Assembly: GCA_937899725.1 (NCBI GenBank)
Contig: CALCCA010000115.1
Span: forward strand, 34,187-98,186
DNA from: an uncultured Halomicronema sp.
Lineage (GTDB): Bacteria > Cyanobacteriota > Cyanobacteriia > Phormidesmidales > Phormidesmidaceae
Direction of reading: 5' to 3'
DNA length: 64,000 nt
The notes below the pieces were generated by a model. That model was not told the origin of the DNA. It was given only the letters and a program-made list of their open reading frames with translations, and did no database searches. Position 1 is the first letter of the stretch. Each line of letters opens with the position of its first letter. Shown here in pieces: positions 1 to 9,486 of this stretch. Position numbers and translations under genes: made by a program.

Positions 1-141
1 CTGTGGATGGCGGCGGCTGAGGCGTCCCCCTTTAGCTGGAGCAATCCGGACAATCTCACTGCCAACCCGCCTTCTCCCAACCTGCTGCCCCTGATGGAGC
101 AGTTGGTGCCGCTGCGATCGCCTGCTTCGCGCCAACCTTAG
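1..141 (+). CDS. C-terminal fragment of an unidentified protein, cut by the window edge
   Basis: Reading frame 1 is open from the first base to a TAG at 139-141, giving 46 residues rich in Pro, Ser, Asn and Leu. No start is visible because the gene would begin outside the window. I recognise no domain. Codon use (CTG, GCG, CCG, and a CGATCG core) fits the local chromosome, so this may be the tail of a real gene. The fragment is short enough that an open frame by chance cannot be excluded. Confidence 0.3.
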   Translation: MWMAAAEASPFSWSNPDNLTANPPSPNLLPLMEQLVPLRSPASRQP

Positions 142-340
142 GGCAGGTTACCGGGGAGGGACATGACTTTGGGAGGTCCGCATTACCCGGCCATTATGCG
201 TCGCCGATGGTATGAGCGTGCCCGGCCATCGTCCCGCTGTTATAGCAAGCCGCAGTTTGATCAGGTCACCTCAAATGCCTGAAAGCACCATCAAATAGGC
301 TTTTCAATTCTGACTTCCGACTTCTGCATTCCGCCTTCTG

Positions 341-540
341 CTATATCAGCAAGAGCAGGCTGTTTGGCAGCACCGCTTTTGGGAGCATCAGAGCCGCGAT
401 GAGCCAGACTTTGTCCGACACGTTGATTACATCCATGACAATCCGGTCAGTCATGGATTGGTGAGGGCTTTTATGGAGTGGCCATATTCCAGTTTCCATC
501 GCTTTGTTGAGCAGGATTTCTATTCACAAGATTGGAGAAG
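341..540 (+). pseudogene. Remnant of a REP-associated tyrosine transposase (RAYT, IS200-like Y1 family)
   Basis: Translation from 341 gives WQHRFWEH, then HVDYIHDNPVSHGL, then WPYSSFHRFV and FYSQDW. These are the C-terminal signatures of the RAYT/Y1 transposase family (RFWEH, DYIHxNPVxHGLV, WPYSSFHRYV, DW). Only about 65 residues survive. The N-terminal half with the HUH motif and catalytic tyrosine is absent, and no start codon precedes the conserved part. The DNA just upstream (about 305-340) is a TTCTGACTTCC-type intergenic filler. After the DW motif the frame runs on without family similarity. This is a dead element, not an active transposase. Confidence 0.75.
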
Positions 541-759
541 GGCGAAGAGACTGGAAAACACTATTTCCTGGGTAAAGGCGTTGAGAGAATATGCCAGAAG
601 CTGCTGCCAAAGAATTTATCATTCGCCCTTAATGTCCCAAGGGATAAGCTTGCGTCGTTCATCTCACTGTTAGGGATAATTGAAGTGAAGCTGCGCTCAG
701 CATCCAATAATTGTGTGAACTTCAAAAAAGACTTACAGCAAACGTATGCTTCGAACGCG

Positions 760-1194
760 TCAATAGTCTAGTCTGATATCTTCTTGGGCCTCAGACTTGC
801 CGACTAACATTGCCTGATAAATCATGTCTTGAGAATTGCCAGTGTCTCTTGCTGCTTCTAACTTTTCAAACAAAACTTTAGATATTTCAGAACACTCTTG
901 AGAAAGTTCAGAGACTTTATTTTGAATTCCTTTATCACTACGTTCAGATATCGATTGAATCATCTCCATCGATAATGGAGAATATCCTTCCATCTGGATA
1001 CATACTTCGAATTCGTAAGTTAGACCTTCGACAGAGATAAGGCTTCTCCCTCGTTCAGGAGGCCGCTCCTTCTCTCTTTGCTGAGATTCCCATACTCCTC
1101 TTTCAGAATCATTCATAAATATCACTGGATCATTGCAACCCACTATGGAGATTCCAAAAATAGTTAATATCATTGGATAAATTCTATAGTTCAT
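760..1194 (-). CDS. Small predicted lipoprotein of unknown function, AT-rich
   Basis: The ATG at 1194 gives a 144-residue product. It starts with a short charged stretch, a hydrophobic core (YPMILTIFGISIVG) and a Cys at about residue 20, a lipobox-like ISIVGC. An upstream in-frame extension exists but would bury the signal sequence, so I prefer this start. The mature part is acidic and predicted helical, with many Glu, Ser and Gln. I recognise no domain. The gene is clearly richer in A+T and in AGA/ATA codons than its neighbours, which suggests recent acquisition. It lies between a transposase remnant and a broken nuclease gene, consistent with an accessory islet. Confidence 0.55.
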   Translation of the reverse strand: MNYRIYPMILTIFGISIVGCNDPVIFMNDSERGVWESQQREKERPPERGRSLISVEGLTYEFEVCIQMEGYSPLSMEMIQSISERSDKGIQNKVSELSQECSEISKVLFEKLEAARDTGNSQDMIYQAMLVGKSEAQEDIRLDY

Positions 1195-1425
1195 CGAATG
1201 AATTGAACCTCCGATTGTCGTTGATGGTTGATCAGAGGTTGAGATCTGGTAACTCCTAGAGTTTGCCAGGAACTTCAGTGCCCTCACGCCTCGCCATAGG
1301 CTGGGCTGATGCAGAGAAACCCAGCACAACTTTGGGGTATCGAACTGTATCGTTCACGCGATCGCTCATCGACTGCCACAAAAACCGATTTTTTATAATT
1401 CAAGCGTGATCGCCGCGAGCTGTCA

Positions 1426-2268
1426 TCACTCATCAGCAATGTGCTGCTGCGCCAGCCACGCCTGCAAATCGGCCATCTCCCCAAAATCGAACAGCGCCTC
1501 TCCCACCGCCTCCAACGTGGCCAAAGGTAGCTGACTCACCTGCGCCTGCAAGTCCTCTGGCAGCTCCCCCAACTTGCGGTTCAGGAGCCGCAAAATCAGC
1601 GACTTAGCCTCTTCTTCACGGCCTTCTTGATAGACACGGGTCTCTCTCATATCCGTGAGTCCCAGCATGGCGGCAATATCCTCTCGGGTTCGGCGGGGAA
1701 AGGTGTATACAACAATCGTCTCAATCAATTCTAAAAGCTTCGCGCTGTCAGTGGCGGCCAAAGGTGCTTGCTGCACCTGCTCAATAAGCCCTCTCGCCGC
1801 CTCGGGCACTGTCGCCGCCGGTTCTACCATCAACCTCAACGTGCCTAAATCCAGTGACAGCTCTGAGATGGCAGCCAACTCATTGAGATAAACCACCTGC
1901 ACCTCTGGCGTGGCCAATAGGGTGCCAAAGGTCTCGGGTTCCACCACCTCAATTGCTGGGCTAGGATACACCATCACTGCCCGCCATCGCTGCACCTGCG
2001 GATGCTGCCGCAAATAGAGAAAGACTTCTGAAAACAGCCGTCGATACAGCTGATTATCGCGCTGCATCTACACTTCGAGAAAATAAACGGGGGCTTCCGG
2101 GCGATTGCTCGGTGGCAGGAATACCCCATCCAGGCGAAAGGCCGCTTGCTTGATTTCCTCTGAGGCAAAGCGATAGCCCTGAGCCTCACTCACAGGCTGG
2201 CCGATCAGCTCAAAAAGAATCGTCGGTGAGCTTTGAAACAGGGCATAAAACAGAGAATCGGTTTTCAC
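1426..2268 (-). pseudogene. Rpn-family (DUF2887-type) putative nuclease interrupted by one in-frame stop
   Basis: Two consecutive minus-strand frames, 2268-2068 (66 residues) and 2067-1426 (213 residues), are in the same register and separated by a single TAG. Joined, they give a cyanobacterial Rpn/PD-(D/E)XK protein of about 280 residues. It begins MKTDSLFYALFQ, continues with RLDGVFLPP and YFLEV, then after the stop MQRDNQLYRRLFSEVFLYL. Relatives usually read EVQ at this point, so the TAG most simply replaces a CAG. The C-terminal part keeps the usual helical tail with LIETIVVYTFPRRTREDIAAML-type sequence and REEEAKSLILRLLNRKLG. The family is linked to recombination-promoting nucleases and is often wrongly called a transposase. 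The product is probably inactive unless the stop is read through or is a sequencing error. Confidence 0.8.
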
Positions 2269-2605
2269 GACAAGCGATCGCCCAGAGAGCAGCCTGCATT
2301 TTATCGTGGATACCGGAGAGGCCCGATCAGACTCAAGGGGGGGCGCTGCTACTCAGACACCTGGCAAAGCCTGCGACGACCAGAGTGATCGCGCCTCGCA
2401 CGGCACAATGTGCTGGCATCTCTCGATGAGTGCGATCGCTGACGATGAACTTAAGGGTGCGATCGCGCCCTCATACAGAGTCTGGCACTGCTAACGCCCT
2501 GCGTTCAGGATGTGCGTTGGAACTGCTAACTTCTGATCCGCTTGATCAGGCCACTCGTCCCCTTCTGTCATGCTGTCAATAAGTCTCGTTGGTGAAAGCC
2601 CAGTT

Positions 2606-3646
2606 ATGCCTAATGCCGCGTATGATGCCCTCTACAACACCATTACCGAACTGGTGATGTGCCACTCCCCCAGTGGGGCAGAGCAGGAAATCAACGCCTA
2701 CCTGTTGGATCGTCTCGCCAATCTGGGCATTGAGCATTGGTTGGATGAGGCGGATAACGTGGTGGCTTGTTTGCCTGGTACCAGCCCAGGGGCGATCGCT
2801 ATTACCGCCCATAAAGATGAAATCGGTGGCATCGTCAAGGAAGTGACCGACAGTGGCCGCATTTTGGTGCGTCGGTTGGGTGGTGCCTTTCCCTGGGTCT
2901 ATGGCGAGGGAGTGGTAGATTTTTTGGGTGATCACGAGCGGATTTCTGGCATTTTGTCCTTCGGGTCGCGTCATGTTTCCCATGAGTCACAGCAAAAACC
3001 GCAGCAGACCAATCAGCCAGTGACTTGGGAGTCGGCCTGGGTCGAAACTAAGGTCACCCGCGAAGTCTTAGTCGAAGCGGGTATCCGACCAGGAACGCGC
3101 ATGGTCGTCGGCAAACACCGCAAACAGCCGCTGCGACTAGGCGATTACATCGCCAGCTATACCCTCGATAATAAAGCCTCAGTGGCGATTTTGCTCGCCC
3201 TCGCCGAGTGGCTCAAGACCCCAGCCAAAACGGTTTACCTGGTGTTTTCAGCCAAGGAGGAAGTCGGCGCAGTGGGGGCGCTGTATTTTAGCCATCGTCA
3301 AAAACTGGAAGCACTGATCGCCCTCGAAATTTGTCCGCTGTCGGATGAATATCCGATCGCCGCTGGGTCAGCCCCGGTGCTGTTGTCGCAGGATAAATAT
3401 GGCCTCTATGACGAAGATCTGAATCAGCAGCTATGGCAAGCGGCCCAGACGCGTCAGGTGCCCGTGCAGCAGGCCATCCTCAGCAGCTTTGGCAGCGACG
3501 GCTCGATCGCCATGACCTTCGGCCATGTGCCCAAGGCGGCTTGCCTGAGCTTTCCGACCGACAATACTCACGGCTACGAAATTGCCCATCTGGGCGCGAT
3601 CGCCCACTGCATTGACATTCTTGAGCAGTACTGTAACGACCTATGA
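2606..3646 (+). CDS. M42-family metallo-aminopeptidase (glutamyl aminopeptidase / FrvX-like)
   Basis: This cytoplasmic dinuclear-metal aminopeptidase is predicted to trim N-terminal residues from peptides. From the ATG at 2606 it is 346 residues, close to the family norm. The expected metal and catalytic residues are present: His69 in AHKDEIG, Asp188 in YTLDNKAS, the Glu pair 218-219 in SAKEEVG, Glu241 in ALEICP, and His322 in DNTHGYE. A longer in-frame start at 2570 adds 12 residues. I prefer 2606 because family members begin close to the YDALYNTITELV helix. The gene stands alone, with no co-directional partner within 270 bp. Specificity cannot be read from sequence. Confidence 0.88.
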   Translation: MPNAAYDALYNTITELVMCHSPSGAEQEINAYLLDRLANLGIEHWLDEADNVVACLPGTSPGAIAITAHKDEIGGIVKEVTDSGRILVRRLGGAFPWVYGEGVVDFLGDHERISGILSFGSRHVSHESQQKPQQTNQPVTWESAWVETKVTREVLVEAGIRPGTRMVVGKHRKQPLRLGDYIASYTLDNKASVAILLALAEWLKTPAKTVYLVFSAKEEVGAVGALYFSHRQKLEALIALEICPLSDEYPIAAGSAPVLLSQDKYGLYDEDLNQQLWQAAQTRQVPVQQAILSSFGSDGSIAMTFGHVPKAACLSFPTDNTHGYEIAHLGAIAHCIDILEQYCNDL

Positions 3647-3923
3647 CGCCGCCGCCATTAGCCGGATGCCGGTTCCCTAGAATGAAGACATGACCGCCGG
3701 GATCACCGCTTGAATAAAGCTGAGCCTACGGCCGCCAGCCCACCCCGAGAAAGGCGCTTGTGTGACACAGGGCGCTGCCCTGGGTCGGGTGCATAGGCCT
3801 ACCGAACGCCGAGCCTGAGCGATTAGAACGTTGCTATTAGCGCGCTCTGCTCACGTTTATTCGGGACTCAACTCATTCAGCACGAGCCCACGGCTCACCA
3901 ACTTCGATTAGGGAGACGCCAAG

Positions 3924-4415
3924 ATGACCCCATCGGTCGCCGATGTGATGACCCGTGACCTCTTCACCGTAAGTCCTGAGACACCACTGCCAGAGGCGAT
4001 TCAGCTGCTGGCTGCTAACCGTATTAGCGGCTTACCCGTGGTGGCTGCCGACGGCACGTTGAGAGGTGTGCTCTCAGAAGCGGACTTGATGTGGCAGGTT
4101 ACTGGGGCGCAGCTGCCCGCCTACATCATGCTGCTCGACAGCGTCATTTATCTCGAAAATCCCGCCCGCTATAACGAAGAAGTGCATAAAGCGCTGGGCC
4201 AAACCGTGGCCGAGGTGATGAGCCATGATAAGCCCGTCACCACTGCCCCTCAGGTGTCTTTGAAAGAGGCCGCCCAGCTCATGCACCATAAGCATGTGAC
4301 TCGACTGCCCGTGCTTGATGATGCGGGTACCCTGGTCGGCATTCTCACTCAGGGAGACATTGTGCGAGCGATGGCAGAAAGCTATCAAGACGCGTCTGCG
4401 GACGTGGCAGGATAG
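3924..4415 (+). CDS. Stand-alone CBS-domain pair protein
   Basis: The 163-residue product is two CBS domains and little else: about residues 5-60 (VADVMTRDLFTVSPETPLPEA) and 95-150 (VAEVMSHDKPVTTAPQVSL). Paired CBS domains bind adenine nucleotides and act as energy or redox sensors. In photosynthetic organisms stand-alone pairs have been linked to thioredoxin control, but nothing here shows that. An AGGGAG ribosome site lies about 8 bases before the ATG. The gene precedes the NblB-like gene by under 60 bp on the same strand, so the two may be co-transcribed. Confidence 0.88.
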   Translation: MTPSVADVMTRDLFTVSPETPLPEAIQLLAANRISGLPVVAADGTLRGVLSEADLMWQVTGAQLPAYIMLLDSVIYLENPARYNEEVHKALGQTVAEVMSHDKPVTTAPQVSLKEAAQLMHHKHVTRLPVLDDAGTLVGILTQGDIVRAMAESYQDASADVAG

Positions 4416-4473
4416 AGGATGTCAGCTTTTTGTGGGGCGATGTCGTCCCTGTTGTATGACCGAGGAGACCGCC

Positions 4474-5136
4474 ATGCCCCCGACCCCTGAAAGCGTAAAA
4501 CAGTTGATCGAATCCTCTGATTTGGGGGAGCGCTTGAGCGGCGTCAACCAAGCGCGGGATATTGATCCCGCGATCGCTTACCCCCTGATTGTGCAAGCCT
4601 GCAAAGATCAAAATGTGCGCGTGCGTTATGCCGCCGTGAGCCAAATGGATACGCTGGGCCAGCAGGATGCGCAGCAGTCGCTGGATCTCTTACGTCATGC
4701 GCTACTGACTGATCCCGAGCCGGATGTTCAGGCGGCGGCAGCCGATGCTTTGGGCGGCCTCAAAATGACGGAAGCCTTTCCTGACTTGGCCTCTATCTAT
4801 GAGTCCACTGAAGAATGGCTGCTGCAGTTCAGTATTGTTGCGGCTCTGGGTGAAATGGGCGATCCGCGCGGCTTTGACCTGCTAGTGACGGCTCTTGACT
4901 CAGATATTTCTCTGGTGTCTACCGCCGCGATCGGAGCCTTAGGCGAATTGGGTGATCCCCGCGCGGTGCCGCTCCTGTTGCCCTATGTCCAAGCCGATGA
5001 TTGGCAAGTGCGTCATCGCGTCATTCAGGCGTTGGCGCAATTTGATGCCCCAGAAGCGCAAACTGCTTTAGAACAGCTCAGTCACGATACTTCGGAAATG
5101 GTGGCGGATGCTGCCAAGCGCCACATGCTGATGTGA
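4474..5136 (+). CDS. nblB: HEAT-repeat protein of the NblB / phycobilin-lyase-like family
   Basis: The product is 220 residues built of helical HEAT repeats: VRVRYAAVSQMDTLG, PDVQAAAADALGGLK, LLQFSIVAALGEMGDP, LVSTAAIGALGELGDP, WQVRHRVIQALAQF. Length and repeat pattern match NblB, a CpcE/F-like protein needed for phycobilisome breakdown under nutrient stress. NblB is thought to act on chromophorylated phycobiliproteins. An open frame extends upstream to 4315, overlapping the CBS gene. I chose the ATG at 4474 because GAGGAG sits just before it. Generic HEAT proteins look similar, so the nblB symbol is tentative. The upstream CBS gene may be in the same transcript. Confidence 0.7.
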   Translation: MPPTPESVKQLIESSDLGERLSGVNQARDIDPAIAYPLIVQACKDQNVRVRYAAVSQMDTLGQQDAQQSLDLLRHALLTDPEPDVQAAAADALGGLKMTEAFPDLASIYESTEEWLLQFSIVAALGEMGDPRGFDLLVTALDSDISLVSTAAIGALGELGDPRAVPLLLPYVQADDWQVRHRVIQALAQFDAPEAQTALEQLSHDTSEMVADAAKRHMLM

Positions 5137-5759
5137 TGATGCGAACTCACCCCCAGCTGGGTGAGGGGGAAACGCCTGGGGCGATCGCCTCAAAGCTCGT
5201 GTTGATATTGATCCCCCAGCTGATCAATATCAATTCTCTGCCACAAGATGACAAATTGGGCACCCTTGTCCTGAGGCCGCTGTGTCGCTCAGATGGTCTT
5301 AGCGATCCAAATTATTGAGAATGGGTAGAGCTTTCCCCAGACGCTAATCTGTCAGCTGAGTGATGTCTGGGTCTGGTCGCTTACGTTAGCCCGCCTGATT
5401 CCTGAAGTGCAGACAAGTACCCCCGATTCCCCCAGGAAAGGTCGCTTTGCCTCATGGACCGGTTGGTAAGGTGACATCAGGCAGCGGGGATGGGCGTGAG
5501 GTAAAGGAGGGATGAATAATTTTTGATGACTGCAGAACGGTAAAAATAAAAACAATTTGGTTAAAGAGATTCTGTTGGTATAATTAGGTAGTGAATGAGA
5601 CCTTTCATAAGCATATTTGGGTGCGAAAGTAAGTATCGCGAGTACTTCTGACCGTTGTTGTTGCTCCCTATTCATTTGTTAAATACGCAACAACTCGACT
5701 TTTTGACAGCAGGCTTTTTTAAGATCGTAAAGTATTGTTAATTCTCTGGAGGATATCCA
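5137..5759 (+). other. Long intergenic region, no gene supported
   Basis: I see no credible coding sequence here. A minus-strand open frame at 5352-5675 lacks domain similarity and a ribosome site. After the NblB-like stop there is a small hairpin at 5146-5165 (CTCACCC / GGGTGAG) without a T-run, then the perfect inverted repeat at 5202-5233 listed separately. The last 200 bp are A+T-rich and probably carry the promoter of the anti-sigma gene. Confidence 0.5.
5202..5233. repeat. Perfect 12-bp inverted repeat with 8-nt loop
   Basis: TTGATATTGATC (5202-5213) is followed by eight bases and its exact reverse complement GATCAATATCAA (5222-5233). There is no T-run, so a protein-binding site or a processing hairpin is as likely as a terminator. 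Confidence 0.7.
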
Positions 5760-6206
5760 GTGGTAGCTCTTTTTCAGCCCTCTATTAACCAGAATTGGGG
5801 CAGTTTGAGCTTTGTTTCGACGCTTTATCTATGCCCTGTCTTAGATCGGCTGATGGATAAAGTGCCGAAAAAGTGGCAGGCTGAAGTGCGTTTAGGGTTG
5901 CAAGAAGCCCTGGTTAATGCCGTCAAGCATGGTAATAACCTTGATCCTCTTAAGGTGGTTTCGGTGCGCTACAAAACCTCAGGCACTCACTATTGGTGGG
6001 TGATTGAGGATCAAGGCGGCGGGTTTGACTTTCAGCATCCCTGCGGTTGCGAAGATAGCGATGACGAAGTGGCTGTCAGCGATTGTGGCCGCGGCTTATA
6101 TATTCTCCGCCAGATTTTTGACGAAGTGCAGTGGAGCCGAGGTGGCCGTGAGTTGCATCTGCGTAAGCGTGCTGATCGCTGGTTTGGCCTACCGCTAGTC
6201 GGTTAG
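5760..6206 (+). CDS. Anti-sigma regulatory factor, RsbW/SpoIIAB-like serine kinase
   Basis: The 148-residue protein is a single HATPase domain of the GHKL type. It carries the N box EALVNAVKHGN, the G1 box DQGGGFD and the G2 box GRGLYILR. Such proteins bind a sigma factor or phosphorylate an anti-sigma antagonist, switching partners in response to stress. The start is GTG at 5760, supported by GGAGGA six bases upstream. The insert CGCEDSDDE in the ATP lid is Cys- and Asp-rich. No sigma factor or STAS-domain partner lies next to it, so its target is not visible here. Confidence 0.85.
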   Translation: MVALFQPSINQNWGSLSFVSTLYLCPVLDRLMDKVPKKWQAEVRLGLQEALVNAVKHGNNLDPLKVVSVRYKTSGTHYWWVIEDQGGGFDFQHPCGCEDSDDEVAVSDCGRGLYILRQIFDEVQWSRGGRELHLRKRADRWFGLPLVG

Positions 6207-6319
6207 GTTTCGCTGCTCTAGGAAGGGCTTAAAAATTAGCGTCTCGACATTGGGTTTGGGTCCTGCCAAACCCTGATAGATAGATGTCTATGCTGGGGAT
6301 GGATTGTAAGTGCCGATTC

Positions 6320-6604
6320 CTAGGTGACTGATTTTTTGGCAGTCCCGTGGCTGGGGCAAGGGGGTGCAGTGAGGCTCTGATCGAGCCAGCCCACTGCTTG
6401 CTGTAGCCGAGTTAGCGCTTCTTCGGGCTGATCTTTGAGTAAGTAAACCAGGGCGGCGGCAGCTTGTTCTTGGGCGCGAATTTTACGATCACGATTCAGG
6501 CGATGCCAATCGTTGGGTTTGATGGCGAGCCGGTTGGCGATCGCCTGAGCCAGTTCTAGTTCACTGAGTTCGGGGGTGACGGCGTTGGGGGTAGAAGAGT
6601 TCAT
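6320..6604 (-). CDS. Conserved small cyanobacterial protein (DUF6439-like)
   Basis: From the ATG at 6604 the product is 94 residues and predicted helical. Its core is LAQAIANRLAIKPNDWHRL, then RAQEQAAAALVYLL, then EALTRLQQAVGWLD. I recognise this as a family restricted to cyanobacteria, of unknown function. An upstream in-frame start at 6655 would add 17 poorly conserved-looking residues and abut the divergent gene. The two genes share a very short upstream region, so their promoters probably overlap. Confidence 0.7.
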   Translation of the reverse strand: MNSSTPNAVTPELSELELAQAIANRLAIKPNDWHRLNRDRKIRAQEQAAAALVYLLKDQPEEALTRLQQAVGWLDQSLTAPPCPSHGTAKKSVT

Positions 6605-6662
6605 AGGTATTGAGAATTGAATGCCGCTATGATGGGCGCTACTGTTATCTTCCATTGTGCAT

Positions 6663-7067
6663 ATGAATCGCCGATTGAGGCGTCTAGGTCGTCGTCATAA
6701 ACCGCGCATCGGTGCCCGCTCGTCAACTTTAGGCGCGTTTTCACCCTCCTCTTCTGATCAAGATTGGCAAACCTTTGATGCCGACTTGACTCAGTTAGAA
6801 ACTTCGGTAGCGGTTTTGAGACAGCGGTTTGAGCAGCAGCGAGCCCTGTTGCAGCAGCAACGCCAAATTGAGCAGCAGCTGCAAATGCCCGGTCTCAGTG
6901 CGCAAGAGCTTGGCAACTTGCAGCATCGTCTAGAGGTGCTAGAGCTGCAGCTCGAGAGTCAGCTATTCGATTGGCAAGCGCTACAGGAACCCTTTTGGCA
7001 AGCAGTACGTTTTGGCGGGGTCGGTATCATTGTGGGGTGGATTTTGAAGGCGATCGCCGGAGCTTAG
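6663..7067 (+). CDS. Unknown protein with basic N-terminus, coiled coil and C-terminal hydrophobic segment
   Basis: The 134-residue product starts with a strongly basic stretch (RRLRRLGRRHKPR). A long Gln/Glu/Leu-rich coiled coil follows (about residues 40-105, with QQRALLQQQRQIEQQLQM). It ends in a hydrophobic segment (VRFGGVGIIVGWILKAIAG) that could be a membrane anchor. A GTG two codons upstream (6657) is an alternative start. I recognise no family. The divergent neighbour is a conserved cyanobacterial protein. No function is proposed. Confidence 0.6.
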   Translation: MNRRLRRLGRRHKPRIGARSSTLGAFSPSSSDQDWQTFDADLTQLETSVAVLRQRFEQQRALLQQQRQIEQQLQMPGLSAQELGNLQHRLEVLELQLESQLFDWQALQEPFWQAVRFGGVGIIVGWILKAIAGA

Positions 7068-7240
7068 AGGCGGTGGGGGCGATCGTAGTGGAGGAGCGGC
7101 AACATTGTCGGTAAAGGTGGAGCAGTGCCCCACCCCTGCGATCGAGGCGCTATTGTTGCGCAACTTCCCCAGCCTCCAGCCTCACTAGCAGCCCCTCAAT
7201 TCGGTGCCGTTGGTCTAGTTATTGCCCTCGGGCTATTGGG

Positions 7241-7666
7241 GTGGCTGTTTTATCGTTGACTCATGCTGTTAGACGCTTTAGTAATGCCGTGCCAGTAGTT
7301 GGTATCGAACATGTTCAGCTTGCGATGCCTCCGGGGGAAGAGCATGCCGCCCGTGCGTTCTACTCCGGTGTGCTGGGAATCCCGGAGGTTCCGAAGCCAC
7401 CAACGCTGGCAAAGCGGGGAGGCGCCTGGTTCGAGAACGAAGTAGTGAAGATCCACCTCGGAGTGGAGAGAGACTTTCGTTCAGCTCGCAAAGCCCATCC
7501 AGCGTTGCTAGTAACTGACTTGGTGGGCCTGATTGAGTGGCTCAAGGTGCATGACACAGACATCATCGATGATGAGCCATTAGAGAATTACCGTCGAATA
7601 TATGTCTCAGACCCCTTTGGTAACCGCTATATGTCTCAGACCCCTTTGGTAACCGCATTGAGCTGA
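7241..7666 (+). CDS. VOC-family (glyoxalase-like) protein with frameshifted C-terminus
   Basis: The body matches the vicinal-oxygen-chelate fold: IEHVQLAMPPGEEHAARAFY, GVLGIPEVPKP, GGAWFE, VKIHLGVERDF, AHPALLVTDL, YRRIYVSDPFGNR. A 29-bp tandem duplication at 7599-7656 shifts the frame after FGNR. The product therefore ends in YMSQTPLVTALS instead of the expected IELMEP. Deleting one unit restores IELMEPCSTG with a stop at 7687-7689. That lost stretch normally carries a conserved metal-ligand Glu, so the present product is probably inactive. The true start is uncertain: GTG at 7241, or GTG at 7289, which gives MPVVGIEHV and fits the family better. The gene is isolated and flanked by another broken gene. 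Confidence 0.75.
   Translation: MAVLSLTHAVRRFSNAVPVVGIEHVQLAMPPGEEHAARAFYSGVLGIPEVPKPPTLAKRGGAWFENEVVKIHLGVERDFRSARKAHPALLVTDLVGLIEWLKVHDTDIIDDEPLENYRRIYVSDPFGNRYMSQTPLVTALS
7599..7656 (+). repeat. Perfect 29-bp tandem duplication inside the VOC gene
   Basis: Bases 7599-7627 and 7628-7656 are identical, from TATATGTCTCAG to GGTAACCGC. The bases on either side do not match, so the unit is exactly 29 bp, not a multiple of three. This looks like a recent slippage duplication or an assembly artefact. Confidence 0.95.
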
Positions 7667-7745
7667 TGGAGCCCTGTTCCACTGGTTAAGTTATGTCCCC
7701 ATCTCTTTAGGCACTAGTACTCAAAATTGTGGATCGGCAGCACTG

Positions 7746-7883
7746 ATGGCAATTGAATTCCGATTTCATCTTGAAAAAGCTATCGCAGCCGCCGCCATCT
7801 TATTGAAGCCGCCTGGCCAGGCGATGAAATATTTGGGCTGGCTCAAAATGCTTGACATCGCTGATTGCATCGGTGCTTTGTGA
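7746..7883 (+). pseudogene. N-terminal remnant of a Panacea-domain (DUF4065, SocA-like) protein
   Basis: The ATG at 7746 opens 45 codons: FRFHLEKAIAAAAILL, then MKYLGWLKMLDIAD, then a TGA. This resembles the start of the Panacea/DUF4065 domain, found in antitoxin-like and SocA proteins. There the usual order is a hydrophobic AAAYLL helix followed by LLKLLYIADR. The remaining two thirds of the domain are missing. The bases after the stop do not continue it in any frame I could follow. With the neighbouring frameshifted VOC gene it marks a decayed segment upstream of asnS. Confidence 0.55.
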
Positions 7884-8019
7884 CTGAGCGCGATGGTGAT
7901 GGCTGGCAATCAGTGCACCCAGACTGCTGTGGACGAAATGTTTCTTCCAATTCAGCAACTGCGCTACGGTAGCTCTAGACTATATTCCTGCTTTTTTACA
8001 CGTTGTTTGTTTTATCGAC

Positions 8020-9408
<1,389 letters not shown>

Positions 9409-9432
9409 CCGTGCCCGCTCCGTAACATTAGC

Positions 9433-9472
9433 TAGCGGCTGAACTGCTGTCAGCATCAGGACTCAGCTGCTA
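9433..9472. terminator. Possible shared terminator hairpin between convergent genes
   Basis: TAGCGGCTGA (9433-9442) pairs with TCAGCTGCTA (9463-9472) with one G-T pair and a 20-nt loop. It lies between the convergent asnS and SphX-like stops. There is no T-run on either side, so function as an intrinsic terminator is weakly supported. Confidence 0.3.
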
Positions 9473-9486
9473 GATGATGACCGCCG

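Noticed and set aside
5352..5675. Minus-strand open frame of 107 codons in the intergenic gap
   Set aside because: No ribosome site and no recognisable fold or family.
7261..7300. GTTAGAC core near the VOC gene start, like an integron attC site
   Set aside because: Only one core is present, with no paired inverse core or integrase. VOC genes do occur in cassettes, but the evidence is too thin.
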